Part shown: in pieces, positions 18,701-27,454 of the stretch
Layout of the letters: the number at the start of each line of letters is the position of its first letter
How positions within the stretch are numbered: position 1 is the stretch's first letter
Source: Pannonibacter phragmitetus_B
Lineage (GTDB): Bacteria > Pseudomonadota > Alphaproteobacteria > Rhizobiales > Stappiaceae
Reading direction: 5' to 3'
NCBI RefSeq assembly: GCF_050510895.1
Contig: NZ_JBNINT010000001.1
Coordinates: 3,162,001-3,226,000, forward strand
DNA length: 64,000 bases
Program-made: the position numbers and the translations under genes
Notes under the pieces: generated by a model
What the model saw: only the letters and a program-made list of their open reading frames with translations
Databases searched by the model: none
Told to the model about the DNA's origin: nothing

Positions 18701-19842
18701 GGCGGTCGAAGGCAGGCAGCGCAGCCATGTCCACTGGTACAACCAGACGCCCGCCATCGACGGGCCAGTCCAGCGTCTTGCCACTCCAGGTGTCGCGGCG
18801 CTGAAGGGCACGGGCAATGCTGCCGCGTGGATCAAGGCCAAAGCGTTCGGCCACCTCGTTCCAGGTCATGCCCGTGATGGCCCCTGCATCCGGGCCAAGC
18901 GCATCGGTAAATTCCGGCGAGACGAAAGTGAAGCGCTGGTCCACATCCATCTTCCAGGCAAAGCGGACGGAGCGCTCCCGAGGCTCGAAACGTGCGGGCG
19001 TTTCCGATGCCCGGGCATCTTCTACGGGCACATCAACAGCTTCCCTGACGGGTTCATCGGAAACAGGCGCTTCAACGGGTTGAGGGGCCGCAACATCTGC
19101 GGCCTCAGCCAACGCGGCCTCCCCGCCTTGAATGTCTTCTTCTGCTGTCAGTTCAACGGCATCAGCTCCTGCAGCTTCACTGGCGGCAGCTTCTGTCTCC
19201 ACCTCATCCGGGGCGTCGAGTTCCAGCGGCTGATCATCGACCAGCATCAGGCTGCGGCCATCGGCAAGCGACAGGCGCAGGGCATCGTGAAAAGCCCCCA
19301 ATCATCAGGGTGCCGGTGTCCGGCTCGAAACCGGCGGCCTCTCCGACCGTCAGCCGCGTGCCAAGCACCCCGGCAGCAGCCAGGACGAGCCCGTTCGCGT
19401 CCAGCATGAAGGCGCTGTGCTCAGGCCCCTGCAGCAGGCTGACATAGGCCGCCAGCGCATCGCCCGGCGCCTCTGCCCCATCTACAGCCGCAATCAGAGC
19501 GCCGTGGCTGCCATCCGGCAGTTCCAGCCGCTGACATTGGCAGGTCAGCTGAATGGCGCGCAGACCCTTGTAGAAGCGCAGCCGCTCCAGCACCGGCTTG
19601 CCGGCAGGGCCTTCAGCCGCGATCCGCGCCAGATGCGGGCGGGCCTGCGCCCGCTCCAGCCCCGGCACCAGCGCCAGTTCCTCGGCCGATGCGGCATCGA
19701 AAAAGGCCGCGCCTGCGGCATTGGCCCACAGAATGCTGTCCGCAGTTCCGTTCCAGATCCAGGCCGGACGGCCGGAACCGGTCAGCCGCGCCACCTGCGC
19801 CAGGCTGCCGAGCTCCAGAAAGGTCGTCAGGTGCTCGTCCAT
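15736..19842 (-). CDS. PdhS-like cytoplasmic PAS sensor histidine kinase (two frameshifts)
   Basis: Large soluble histidine kinase, about 1368 residues when repaired, with no membrane segment visible. The N-terminus has a PAS-like region (GRPAWIWNGTADSILWANAA). A long Glu/Ala/Pro-rich linker (about residues 330-700) follows a second PAS-like segment, then two PAS domains (LPIGIAIVRDREVLYTNETL; TATDGVLLLDRFGTILKANG), HisKA with HEIRTPLNAIIGFSEVMMEE and HATPase with NLLSNAIKF, DTGTGMNAKDL and GTGLGLPLTKALVEANRA. The C-terminal half resembles the PleC/DivJ-group kinase PdhS of Rhizobiales, which feeds DivK/CtrA cell-cycle control; orthology is inferred. Frame breaks: one extra G in CCCCC 19295-19299, and one base missing in CCCCC 17834-17838. 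There is no partner response regulator nearby. Confidence 0.85.
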
Positions 19843-20336
19843 GGGTCAACTCCACTACGCCGGAAAGGAACCTGCGAACCGGTTGGTCTCAGGCCAGCAA
19901 CAATGTGCGCGGCCAACCGGAGCCTTTCGGTAAATATCTAGTTAAATACCGTCAAAGCCTGCCAGCGTCCACGCCAGAGCCCCCATCGCAGGAACGGCCT
20001 TGCCTTGTGGTTAATCCCAAGGCGTCATCCTGCTGCGTCCACGGCCTTGTTATCTCAGGGTAAACAAGACCATAACAGCACTACGCCAATTTGACTCTTC
20101 CGGCTGGCGGCCTTGCCACGCAGGAGAGAAGGCGCCACACGCCATGCGGGAAGTTCCGTATTTTTCAAACCCATGGGACGCGAGACTTGCCTAACGCCGC
20201 CCCAGCGTGTTTTGATCCCTCCACGGGGACAATGTGCAGTGCAGCTAGAAATCGGGTCGCAGCCCTTACGGAGTTGCGGCACTGCGGCATCAGGCACTTG
20301 CGCCCCGCCGAGTGAAACACAGGGGAGTGATACCAC
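19843..20336. other. 494-bp intergenic region with phasin promoter side
   Basis: Divergent region between the kinase (-) and the first phasin (+). I see no further gene. The only pattern of note is TGCAGTGCAG at 20235-20244, shared with the second phasin upstream region, about 90 bases before the phasin start. Confidence 0.6.
20234..20244. promoter_or_regulatory. PhaR-like site upstream of phasin 1
   Basis: GTGCAGTGCAG lies 93 bases upstream of the first phasin start. The same GTGCAGTGCA core occurs upstream of the second phasin, and TGC/GCA-rich elements of this kind are bound by the PHB-responsive repressor PhaR in related alphaproteobacteria. Assignment to PhaR is inference. Confidence 0.45.
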
Positions 20337-20720
20337 ATGGCTGCGGACAAGAACACGTTCGAGATTCCCGATCAGATGCGCGACTTTGCCGAGAAGAGCG
20401 TTGATCAGGCCCGCAAGGCCTTTGACGACTTCATCTCCCTGACCCACAAGACGGTTTCGAACGTTGAGGGCTCTGCCACCGTGGTGCAGTCCGGCGCATC
20501 CGACATCAACCGCAAGACCCTCAGCTACGCCGAAGAGCACGTGGATGCGGCCTTCCGCTTCGCCCAGCAGATGGTGCGGGCCAAGGACGCGGAAGAAATG
20601 ATGAAGCTGCAGCAGGACTATCTGCGCCGCCAGATGGAACAGCTTGGCGAACAGGCGCGTGACCTCAGCGACACCGCCACCCGCGCGGCTCAGGACGCCG
20701 CCAAGGCCGTCAAGGAATAA
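20337..20720 (+). CDS. Phasin family protein (1)
   Basis: A 127-residue amphipathic, mostly helical protein that coats polyhydroxyalkanoate granules. The phasin_2 pattern is plain: QMRDFAEKSVDQARKAFDDF near the N-terminus, then EEHVDAAFRFAQQMVRAKDA, EEMMKLQQDYLRRQMEQLGE and a helical tail (DLSDTATRAAQDAAKAVKE). No signal peptide or membrane segment. GGGGAG lies about 12 bases before ATG 20337. It is followed in tandem by a second phasin; both have GTGCAGTGCA elements upstream. Confidence 0.92.
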   Translation: MAADKNTFEIPDQMRDFAEKSVDQARKAFDDFISLTHKTVSNVEGSATVVQSGASDINRKTLSYAEEHVDAAFRFAQQMVRAKDAEEMMKLQQDYLRRQMEQLGEQARDLSDTATRAAQDAAKAVKE

Positions 20721-21032
20721 CAAAGACACCGCCCGCGCCTCTCAGCACGTAGCCAGCCGGCTGCCGGATTGAAGGCTCGGGCGCTCCCGCTGCGGAACTG
20801 TTTGGCTCTTGCCGGGTTCCTTGCACAGAAGATCCCATGCCAGCTCTTGCAGCGATGCAGGAGACGCTTGGGCTTACTGTATTTTTGTGCAGTGCAAAAT
20901 AATATTGCAATGCAGCAAAACCTCACCTATATTAAGCATGCGGATGACGAGGACGGGGCCATACGGGCCTGCCGCCCTCATGCCGGGTGCGATTGTCACG
21001 TGATCGACTCCGGCCCAAGCAGGAGATGACAC
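20721..21032. other. 312-bp region with the phasin 2 promoter
   Basis: No gene seen. It holds two TGC/GCA elements at 20883-20920 and a plausible sigma-70 promoter at 20905-20933 (see separate entry). The first 150 bases show nothing I recognise. Confidence 0.6.
20883..20933 (+). promoter_or_regulatory. Phasin 2 promoter overlapped by PhaR-like elements
   Basis: TTGCAA at 20905-20910 and TATATT at 20928-20933 are spaced by 17 bases, a fair sigma-70 promoter. TTTTG-N7-CAAAA at 20883-20899 (containing GTGCAGTGCA) and TTGCAATGCAGCAAAA at 20905-20920 overlap or abut the -35. This layout suits a repressor such as PhaR that is released when granules form; the protein identity is inferred. Confidence 0.55.
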
Positions 21033-21556
21033 ATGAGCGAAATGATGACGCCGGAGACCCCGGCCAAGGCTGCGCCGAAGGCGCGTGCCACCAAGACCAC
21101 CAAGCCGGCCACTGCCGCTTCCCCTTTGCTGAATTCGAGGCTTTTGCTATGCCCAAGATCGAAGTTCCCGCCATGGTCCGTGAAATGACCGAAAAAGGTA
21201 TCGAACAGGCCCGCGACGCCTACACCAAGGTGAAGTCCGCTGCCGAAGAGGCGACTGACCTGCTCGAAGACACCTTCGAGACCTCCCGTCAGGGCGTTGT
21301 CGAGTTCAACATGAAGGCTCTCGACGCAGCCAAGACCAACACCGACGCCACCTTCTCCTTCATCAAGGACCTGATGTCGGTGAAGACCGTTGCCGAAGCC
21401 ATCGAGCTGCAGTCCACTTTCGCCCGCCAGCAGTTCGACACGCTGAGCGCACAGGCCAAGGACATGCAGGAACTGGCGACCAAGCTGACCACCGACGTCA
21501 CCGCGCCGGTCAAGGAAGCTGTCGAGAAGTCCTTCAAGGATCTGAAGGCAGCCTAA
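21033..21556 (+). CDS. Phasin family protein (2) (frameshifted)
   Basis: Second phasin, about 174 residues when repaired. The N-terminal part is low-complexity Ala/Lys/Thr/Pro (MSEMMTPETPAKAAPKARAT), then FAEFEAFAMPKIEVPAMVRE begins the phasin domain; EKGIEQARDAYTKVKSAAEE, MKALDAAKTNTDATFSFIKD and ELQSTFARQQFDTLSAQAKD are typical. The frame breaks at CCCCTTT, 21121-21127, one base short; restoring it gives AASPFAEFEAF. Start ATG 21033 has AGGAG 8 bases upstream. It carries an intrinsic terminator at 21604-21638. Function: PHB granule surface protein, inferred from family. Confidence 0.9.
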
Positions 21557-21603
21557 GGCGGCCTTCCACTCGGGCCGGAAACTTTTCGGCCCCGCTGAAC
21601 GTG

Positions 21604-21638
21604 AGCCCTGGATGCACTGCATCTGGGGCTTTTCTTTA
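21604..21638 (+). terminator. Rho-independent terminator of phasin 2
   Basis: A 12-bp stem, AGCCCTGGATGC / GCATCTGGGGCT with two wobble pairs and loop ACT, runs into TTTTCTTTAT. A second GC hairpin (GGGCCG / CGGCCC) sits just before it. Confidence 0.85.
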
Positions 21639-21885
21639 TCACGGCTTCGTGATCCGGCGTGATATCTGCATCAAACGCTGCCGCATCAGATACCCGTTGC
21701 CGCCAGAATGTCTGGCTTTGCATGCGTTGGCCGAGGCTGCGTATTTCGCAGCGGCATCAGCATTTTCCGCAGGTTACAGAGCTTCCCGGATGGCTGAGGC
21801 AGCACCTTTCCTGATGATCTCAAGACGGGCGCGCAGCAAAGACGCTCTTCCTCCCGAACGCAAAAGGGGAGTTATCAAGTCATCT

Positions 21886-21902
21886 TTTAGAATCATTCTA
21901 AC
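21886..21902. promoter_or_regulatory. Iron control element (Irr/ICE-type box)
   Basis: TTTAGAATCATTCTAAC is a 7-1-7 perfect dyad (TTAGAAT C ATTCTAA) and matches the rhizobial ICE pattern TTTAGAA-N3-TTCTAAA with one mismatch. It sits 20 bases upstream of the -35 of the iron transporter promoter. ICE motifs are bound by Irr, the heme-sensing Fur-family regulator of Rhizobiales. Confidence 0.65.
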
Positions 21903-21922
21903 TTATTGATTTAACGCCTTTG

Positions 21923-21951
21923 TTGACATACCGGAACTTAAAACTCATATT
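21923..21951 (+). promoter_or_regulatory. Sigma-70 promoter of iron transport genes
   Basis: TTGACA (21923-21928) and CATATT (21946-21951) separated by 17 bases, 69 bases before the ATG of the iron binding protein and just downstream of the iron box. Confidence 0.55.
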
Positions 21952-22020
21952 TCGCGCGCCTCAGGTGGCCGCCTGAGGCAAGTTATGCGGAATGTCCTTT
22001 CCGCTGACCGGAGGATTGAA

Positions 22021-23072
22021 ATGAGACTGACGAAGATGAACTCCCTTGCCCGCACCAGCCTGCTGGCAGCACTTCTTGCTGCAACCGCTTCCACGGCTGC
22101 TGTCGCTGATGGCGAGGTGAACATCTACTCCTATCGCCAGCCTACGCTTATTCAGCCGCTGCTCGATGCCTTTACGGCAGAAACCGGCATCAAGACCAAC
22201 GTGATTTTCGCCAGCGAAGGCCTTGAGGAGCGCATTGCGGCTGAGGGTGCAAACTCCCTGCCGACGTGCTGCTGACCGTGGACATTGGCCGCCTTGATGG
22301 CGCAAAGCAGGCCGGCATTACACAGCCGGTCGTTTCGGAAGTGGTTGCCAATGACATCCCGGCTGCGTTCCGTGATCCGGAAGGCAACTGGATCGGCCTG
22401 ACGTCACGCGCCCGTGTCATTTACGCTTCGAAGGACCGCGTCGCACAGGACACGATCACCTACGAGGAACTGGCCGACCCGAAGTGGAAGGGCAAGATCT
22501 GCACCCGTTCGGGCCAGCACGTCTACACCATCGGCCTCGTCGCCTCGATGATTGCCAACAAGGGCTCCGAGGAGGCCGAGAAGTGGCTCGTTGGCCTGCG
22601 CGATAATCTCGCCCGCAAGCCCTCCGGCAACGACCGCTCCCAGGTTCAGGGCATCATGAACGGCGAGTGCGATCTGGCGCTTGGCAACACCTATTACATG
22701 GGTGCCATGATGACCAACGAGAAGGAGCCGGAACAGAAGGAATGGGCAGCTTCTGCCAAGATCCTGTTCCCGAACGCTGACGACCGCGGAACTCACGTCA
22801 ACATTTCCGGCGTTGTGCTCGCCAAGAACGCTCCGAACAAGGACAATGCCGTCAAGCTGATCGAATTCCTGACGACCGCCAAGGCCCAGAAGATCTACGC
22901 CGAGGCGAACTTCGAATATCCGGTGACGCCGGGTGTGGAGCCGTCCGATCTGGTCAAGTCCTGGGGCGAACTGAAGGCTGACAGCCTGCCGCTCTCGGAA
23001 GTGGCAAAGTTCCGCAAGGAAGCCAGCGAGCTGGTCGACAAGGTTGCCTTCGACGAAGGCCCGCAGTCCTGA
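22021..23072 (+). CDS. Fe(III) ABC transporter periplasmic binding protein (frameshifted)
   Basis: FbpA/FutA-type ferric-ion binding protein of about 350 residues. The signal peptide is near residues 1-30 (SLARTSLLAALLAATASTAAVA), the mature part starts GEVNIYSYRQPTLIQPLLDA with the first of the Fe-binding tyrosines, and ECDLALGNTYYMGAMMTNEK carries the conserved adjacent Tyr pair; FPNADDRGTHVNISGVVLAK and a C-terminal helix follow. The frame breaks at CCC 22256-22258, where a fourth C gives EGANSPADVLLTVDIGRL. ATG 22021 has GGAGG upstream. It lies under an Irr-type box and is followed by its permease; no ATPase gene is in the window. Confidence 0.92.
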
Positions 23073-23095
23073 CCGCCTGATCTGGGCTGATCAAA

Positions 23096-23125
23096 TGGGG
23101 TGCCGGAAGATTATTTCCGGCACCC
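23096..23125 (+). terminator. Intercistronic hairpin between iron binding protein and permease
   Basis: Stem GGGTGCCGGAA / TTCCGGCACCC with a 5-7 base loop and no T-run. Such hairpins after binding-protein genes usually protect the upstream message and lower expression of the permease rather than end transcription. Confidence 0.55.
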
Positions 23126-23208
23126 TGCTTGCATTTGCCGTCCTGTGATGTGCTATGACGCAGGGTGAAGATGCCGGTCCATCCAGAAGAGCCACGACAA
23201 GAGCGCGC

Positions 23209-24885
23209 ATGAACGCAGCCCCAAGAAAAGACCGGATCTGGCTGATCTCAGCCATTCTTTCCGCTGTCCTGATCCTCATGCCTGTCGCGGCGCTGTTCCT
23301 GATGGCGCTGGAGTCCTCCGGTGGCAACTGGGGTCATCTGATCTCCACTGTCCTGCCGCGCGCCCTGCAAACGACCGCACTGCTGCTTCTGGGCGTCGGC
23401 ATCCTGACCGGAATGACAGGTGTCGTCACCGCATGGCTTGTCACCATGTGCCGCTTTCCCGGACGGCGGCTGTTTGACTGGGCGCTGCTGATCCCGCTGG
23501 CCGTGCCGACTTACATCATCGCCTTTGCCTATGTGGACGTGATGGCCTACTCCGGCCCCGTGCAGAGTGCGGTCCGAGCCATCTTCGGCTTCCGCACAGC
23601 GCGGGACTACTGGTTCCCCGAGATCCGGTCGCTCGGCGGCGCCATCTTCGTGATGAGCGCCGTTCTCTACCCTTATGTCTATCTCTCGGCACGGGCGAGC
23701 TTCCTGCTGCAATCCGCCAGTGCGCTGGATGTGGGCCGGACGCTGGGAGCCGGACCTCTTCGGCTTTTCCTGCGCGTGGCCCTGCCGCTGTCACGCCCGG
23801 CCATTGCCGCTGGCATCGCCCTTGCGCTGATGGAATGCCTCAACGACATCGGCGCCGTCACCTTCTTCGGTGTGCGGACCCTGACCTTCTCGATCTATGA
23901 GACCTGGCTGAACCGGTCGAACCTGGCCGGCGCCGCGCAGCTTGCCTGCGCCATGCTGATCATCGTTGTGGTCCTGCTGGCGCTGGAGCGCCGCGCCCGG
24001 CGGCATCTGCGCTTCGACAGCAGCCGGGGCAAGCACCACGCTCCGGCACGTTACCAGCTCGGCGGACTGAAGGCGTTGCTGGCCATATCCGTCTGCGCGC
24101 TTCCCGTCTTGCTCGGCTTCATCGTGCCCGCCAGCATGCTGGCCGGACAGGCATTCCGCCGGCTTGAGCAGATATACGATCCCGCCTTCCTGCTGTCGGT
24201 GCGCAACAGCGTGATGATGGCGCTCATTGCTTCCAGCCTCATCACCGGCCTTGCCATCACGCTTGTCTATGCAGCAAGGCTGCACAAATCGAAGCTGCTG
24301 TATATGAGCGGGCGCATTGCCTCGATCGGCTATGCCGTGCCAGGAACCGTGCTTGCCGTTGGCATTCTCATTCCACTCGCCAGCCTCGACAACACCATCG
24401 ACGCGATGATGAAGCAAATGTTCGGTTTCGGTACCGGTCTGCTGTTGATCGGGTCTGGGACCGCGCTGGTTTATGCCTATCTCTGCCGTTTTCTTGCAGT
24501 GGCGCATGGGCAGATAGAAGGCGGCTTCGGCAAGATCTCGCCAAACCTCGACATGGCAGCCCGCACACTCGGGCGTGGGTCAACGCGCATTCTGGGCGAG
24601 GTGCACATGCCCCTGCTGCGCCCGGTACTGCTGTCCGCGCTGCTCATCACCTTTGTTGACTGCATGAAGGAATTGCCTGCGACGATCCTGCTGCGGCCTT
24701 TCAACTTCAACACCCTGGCGACGAGCGTCTATGAAGCAGCATCACGCGAGGCCTTCGAGGAGGCGGCCCTGCCGGCTCTGGCAATCGTCTTGACGGGGCT
24801 TGTCCCGGTGATCCTTCTGGCCAGCACCAGCGCTCGCAGCTTCCGGCAAAGCGTCAGCAAGCGGGGCCTCGCTTCCGCGCCATGA
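23209..24885 (+). CDS. Fe(III) ABC transporter permease (FbpB-type, fused two-domain)
   Basis: Inner-membrane permease of about 558 residues with a duplicated set of six helices, as in FbpB/SfuB. The first half shows WALLIPLAVPTYIIAFAYVD and the EAA-type loop SASALDVGRTLGAGPLRLFLRVALP; the second half shows SIGYAVPGTVLAVGILIPLA and DMAARTLGRGSTRILGEVHMPLLRP. These EAA loops contact the ATPase. ATG 23209 has a weak AAGAG site; ATG 23155 would add 18 polar residues. It follows the binding protein by 136 bp, with a hairpin between. The ATPase (fbpC) is not adjacent and must be encoded elsewhere. Confidence 0.9.
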   Translation: MNAAPRKDRIWLISAILSAVLILMPVAALFLMALESSGGNWGHLISTVLPRALQTTALLLLGVGILTGMTGVVTAWLVTMCRFPGRRLFDWALLIPLAVPTYIIAFAYVDVMAYSGPVQSAVRAIFGFRTARDYWFPEIRSLGGAIFVMSAVLYPYVYLSARASFLLQSASALDVGRTLGAGPLRLFLRVALPLSRPAIAAGIALALMECLNDIGAVTFFGVRTLTFSIYETWLNRSNLAGAAQLACAMLIIVVVLLALERRARRHLRFDSSRGKHHAPARYQLGGLKALLAISVCALPVLLGFIVPASMLAGQAFRRLEQIYDPAFLLSVRNSVMMALIASSLITGLAITLVYAARLHKSKLLYMSGRIASIGYAVPGTVLAVGILIPLASLDNTIDAMMKQMFGFGTGLLLIGSGTALVYAYLCRFLAVAHGQIEGGFGKISPNLDMAARTLGRGSTRILGEVHMPLLRPVLLSALLITFVDCMKELPATILLRPFNFNTLATSVYEAASREAFEEAALPALAIVLTGLVPVILLASTSARSFRQSVSKRGLASAP

Positions 24886-24898
24886 GAAGCGGCATCGG

Positions 24899-27094
24899 TC
24901 AGGCAGCGTGAATGGCTGCCCCGCCGGCGTTCTCCATCAACACATCGGAAGACAAGGCGATGGCCCGCAGGTCTTCACAGTTCTTGCCTTCGTGCGCGGC
25001 CCGCCACTCCATGAACGTGCCCGCCGCCATCGGCTTGCCCAGCAGATAGCCCTGCACCGTCTTGCAGCCAGACAGGCGCAGGAAGTCGAGCTGGAACTCG
25101 GTCTCAACCCCTTCGGCCACCACGTCATAGTCAAGGCTCTGCGCCATGGCGAGAATTGTCTGGACGATGGCTCGGTTGCTCTTGTCCTCACCAAGCCCGG
25201 CCACGAAGGAACGGTCGATCTTGAATGTATCGAAGTGCATCCGTTGAAGATGGGCAAGGCTGGAATAGCCAGTTCCGAAATCATCAATGGCAAAGCGGAT
25301 CCCGGCCACGCGCAGGCGCTCTGTCGCACTCCGCACCCGCTCCGGGTCGGCCATGGCCACGCTCTCCGTGACTTCCAGCTCCAGAAGCGAAGGCGGGAAG
25401 CCCGTCCGGTCCAGAATTTCCAGCACGCGCGAGGGGAACTCCGGCCATTCCAGCTGACGCATCGAGACATTGACCGCCAGGGAGAGCCCTTTGCCCTGAT
25501 CAAGCCACTCCCGCCCCTGACGGCAGGCAAGCTCCAGAACCCTGTCCCCAAGGCGCAGGATCAACCCAGTCTCCTCGGCGATGGCAATGAAAGTGGCAGG
25601 TGTCAGAAGCCCGCGCTCCGGATGAAGCCAGCGTGCTAGAGCTTCCGCTCCCGTCACTTCGCCGGTCGCCGCAGAGACCTTCGGCTGGAAGAACACAGAG
25701 ATATGACCGGCCGCGAGCGCCATAGGCAATTCGGCTTCCAGAGCGAGCCGCTCCTGCGCCCGCACATCTGCGGCAATCTGGCCGAAGGTGAAGCAGCTGT
25801 TGCCGCCGGAGTTCTTCGCGGCATACATCGCTATGTCGGCGTTCTTCAGAATGGCGCTGAAGTCCCGTCCATTGGAGGGGAAGTTTGCGATTCCGATGCT
25901 CGCGCCGATGGACAGTTGCAACCCGTTGACATCGCAAGGTTCTTCCACGGCCTTCAGGATTTCACCTGCAAGCGCCAGAATTTCCTCCCGCCTGTCCTCT
26001 CCGGCGGGATAGATCAGGGCAAACTCGTCGCCGCCCAGGCGCGCCAGATAGCGGATCTGCATGCCGTAACCGGCCGTGAACCCGGTCTCGGAACGCCCGA
26101 ATGTCTGCAGAACCGTTTCAAAGCGGGATGCCACTTCGCGCAGGAGAATGTCGCCGCATTCGTGACCGTAGCTGTCATTGATGCGCTTGAACCGGTCAAG
26201 GTCGATAAACATCACCGTCAGCGGCCTCGGACTGCCATCGGTCTGCCGCATGTAGCGGGCGAAATGCTGGCGGAAAGCTTCGCGATTGGGCAGGCCCGTC
26301 ACGGAATCGGTGAAAGCCAGCTTGTTGATCTGCTCCATGTTGGAGCTGATCTCACTTACCATGTCCCTGTAAGCACGCGCCAGAACGCCGATCTCGTCAG
26401 TCCGCTCGACAGGGAATTTCACATCGAATTCCCCGGCACTCACCTGATGGGCAATGGACGTGAGACGCTTGATCGGTTTCAGAAAACCGTTCCCGAAGTG
26501 CAGCAGCAAAGGCACGGCAACAGCCAGCAGACAAAGGGCGACAACGGCATTGCGCAGCCAAATGCTGTGCAACTGACTGGAAATGGCCGTCCTTTCCACC
26601 GAAACCAGAACGGCACCCGCCACCGTTCCGCCATCGGCGGACCAGACCGGCATGGCAACCGAGATGCGCCCGGTCTCGACCAGTATCTGATCTTCCTTGG
26701 CGGAATAGGCCTTCAGCAGAAGCGGATTGATCTCCTGCTGGTCGAAAATGCCGGTCGCAGGATCAGAATCGACCAGGATCGTCCGGCGCGGGTCCCAGAC
26801 ATAGGCCTGCTGCACCAGACCACTGGCCGCGATGCTTTCAAGCTCCTGGGAAAGGATAAGATAATGGTGGTTCGCCAGTTGCGGCACCGCAAGCTGGCTG
26901 ACGGTAGCCCCGATCGAGTGGACATGAGCAACGGACTTCGTCTGCTCATCCTGATAGTCAAGAACACTGGCTGTCACCAATGTAATTGCCGTCAGGCATG
27001 CGAACAGCACCACCACGAACAGTGTGAACCGCATTCGCAGTCCAAACCGCTGGCCCGTTCGCCGCTTCCACGCCTTGCCCAGTGCGAGTGCCAT
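24899..27094 (-). CDS. Membrane GGDEF/EAL cyclic-di-GMP protein
   Basis: A 731-residue bifunctional-type enzyme. An N-terminal membrane helix (FTLFVVVLFACLTAITLVTA, about 22-41), a periplasmic sensor region (about 45-175), a second helix (NAVVALCLLAVAVPLLLHFG) and HAMP (FLKPIKRLTSIAHQVSAGEF) precede the GGDEF domain with ARLGGDEFAL; the residues before it (RYLA) do not form an RxxD inhibitory site. The EAL domain has EALARWLHPERG, LAVNVSMRQLE, LELEVTESVAM, AIDDFGTGYSSLAHLQ and FDTFKIDRSFV, so its metal and catalytic residues appear intact. Either or both activities are possible. It is divergent from ggt, with 360 bp between. Confidence 0.92.
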   Translation of the reverse strand: MALALGKAWKRRTGQRFGLRMRFTLFVVVLFACLTAITLVTASVLDYQDEQTKSVAHVHSIGATVSQLAVPQLANHHYLILSQELESIAASGLVQQAYVWDPRRTILVDSDPATGIFDQQEINPLLLKAYSAKEDQILVETGRISVAMPVWSADGGTVAGAVLVSVERTAISSQLHSIWLRNAVVALCLLAVAVPLLLHFGNGFLKPIKRLTSIAHQVSAGEFDVKFPVERTDEIGVLARAYRDMVSEISSNMEQINKLAFTDSVTGLPNREAFRQHFARYMRQTDGSPRPLTVMFIDLDRFKRINDSYGHECGDILLREVASRFETVLQTFGRSETGFTAGYGMQIRYLARLGGDEFALIYPAGEDRREEILALAGEILKAVEEPCDVNGLQLSIGASIGIANFPSNGRDFSAILKNADIAMYAAKNSGGNSCFTFGQIAADVRAQERLALEAELPMALAAGHISVFFQPKVSAATGEVTGAEALARWLHPERGLLTPATFIAIAEETGLILRLGDRVLELACRQGREWLDQGKGLSLAVNVSMRQLEWPEFPSRVLEILDRTGFPPSLLELEVTESVAMADPERVRSATERLRVAGIRFAIDDFGTGYSSLAHLQRMHFDTFKIDRSFVAGLGEDKSNRAIVQTILAMAQSLDYDVVAEGVETEFQLDFLRLSGCKTVQGYLLGKPMAAGTFMEWRAAHEGKNCEDLRAIALSSDVLMENAGGAAIHAA

Positions 27095-27454
27095 CGTTCC
27101 CCGGCCAATCCCGTCGCATTGCCCAACCCCAGCTGTTTCATATTCTCAGGAAAAGTTATCATTGCGATTGACGGTCTGGAGAAAAATACCGACCGCCGGG
27201 AAACCATGATGCTTCCTTATTCACCTAAACAAAAAGCGCCGAAAGCAAGGCCTGCCTGCACCTGGGACGCGATTACCAGCGCGCGGCGTCACCGTGCAGT
27301 GTTAACCCCTTGCACGTGAATTGCTAAAAATACCGATATTGCGCCCCAAAACGGGACAGATCCGCAATCGTACTGACTGTTTGGATACTCGCCCTTGTCC
27401 AGGGCTTGACCCGTCTCTAGGCTGAAGGCCCACCAGAGATAGAAGGATCAGGCA
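27095..27454. other. 360-bp divergent intergenic region
   Basis: Lies between the GGDEF/EAL gene and ggt. I see no gene, RNA or clear operator. A GTGCAGTG element at 27294-27301 resembles the phasin motif by core only. Confidence 0.5.

Larger units (their letters stand above)
21557..22020. other. 464-bp intergenic region with terminator, iron box and promoter
   Basis: No gene is supported. From left to right it holds the phasin terminator, about 240 bases with nothing recognised, an Irr-type iron box at 21886-21902 and a sigma-70 promoter at 21923-21951 reading into the iron binding protein. Confidence 0.6.

Noticed and set aside
17430..19100. Possible tandem repeat in the kinase gene
   Set aside because: Only biased Glu/Ala/Pro composition; no repeated unit of fixed length.
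18096..19409. Plus-strand open frame of 437 codons opposite the kinase linker
   Set aside because: Antisense shadow of the Glu/Ala/Pro-rich linker; no domain resemblance, and the kinase frame is contiguous after two repairs.
25703..27319. Plus-strand open frame of 538 codons
   Set aside because: Shadow of the GGDEF/EAL gene on the other strand.
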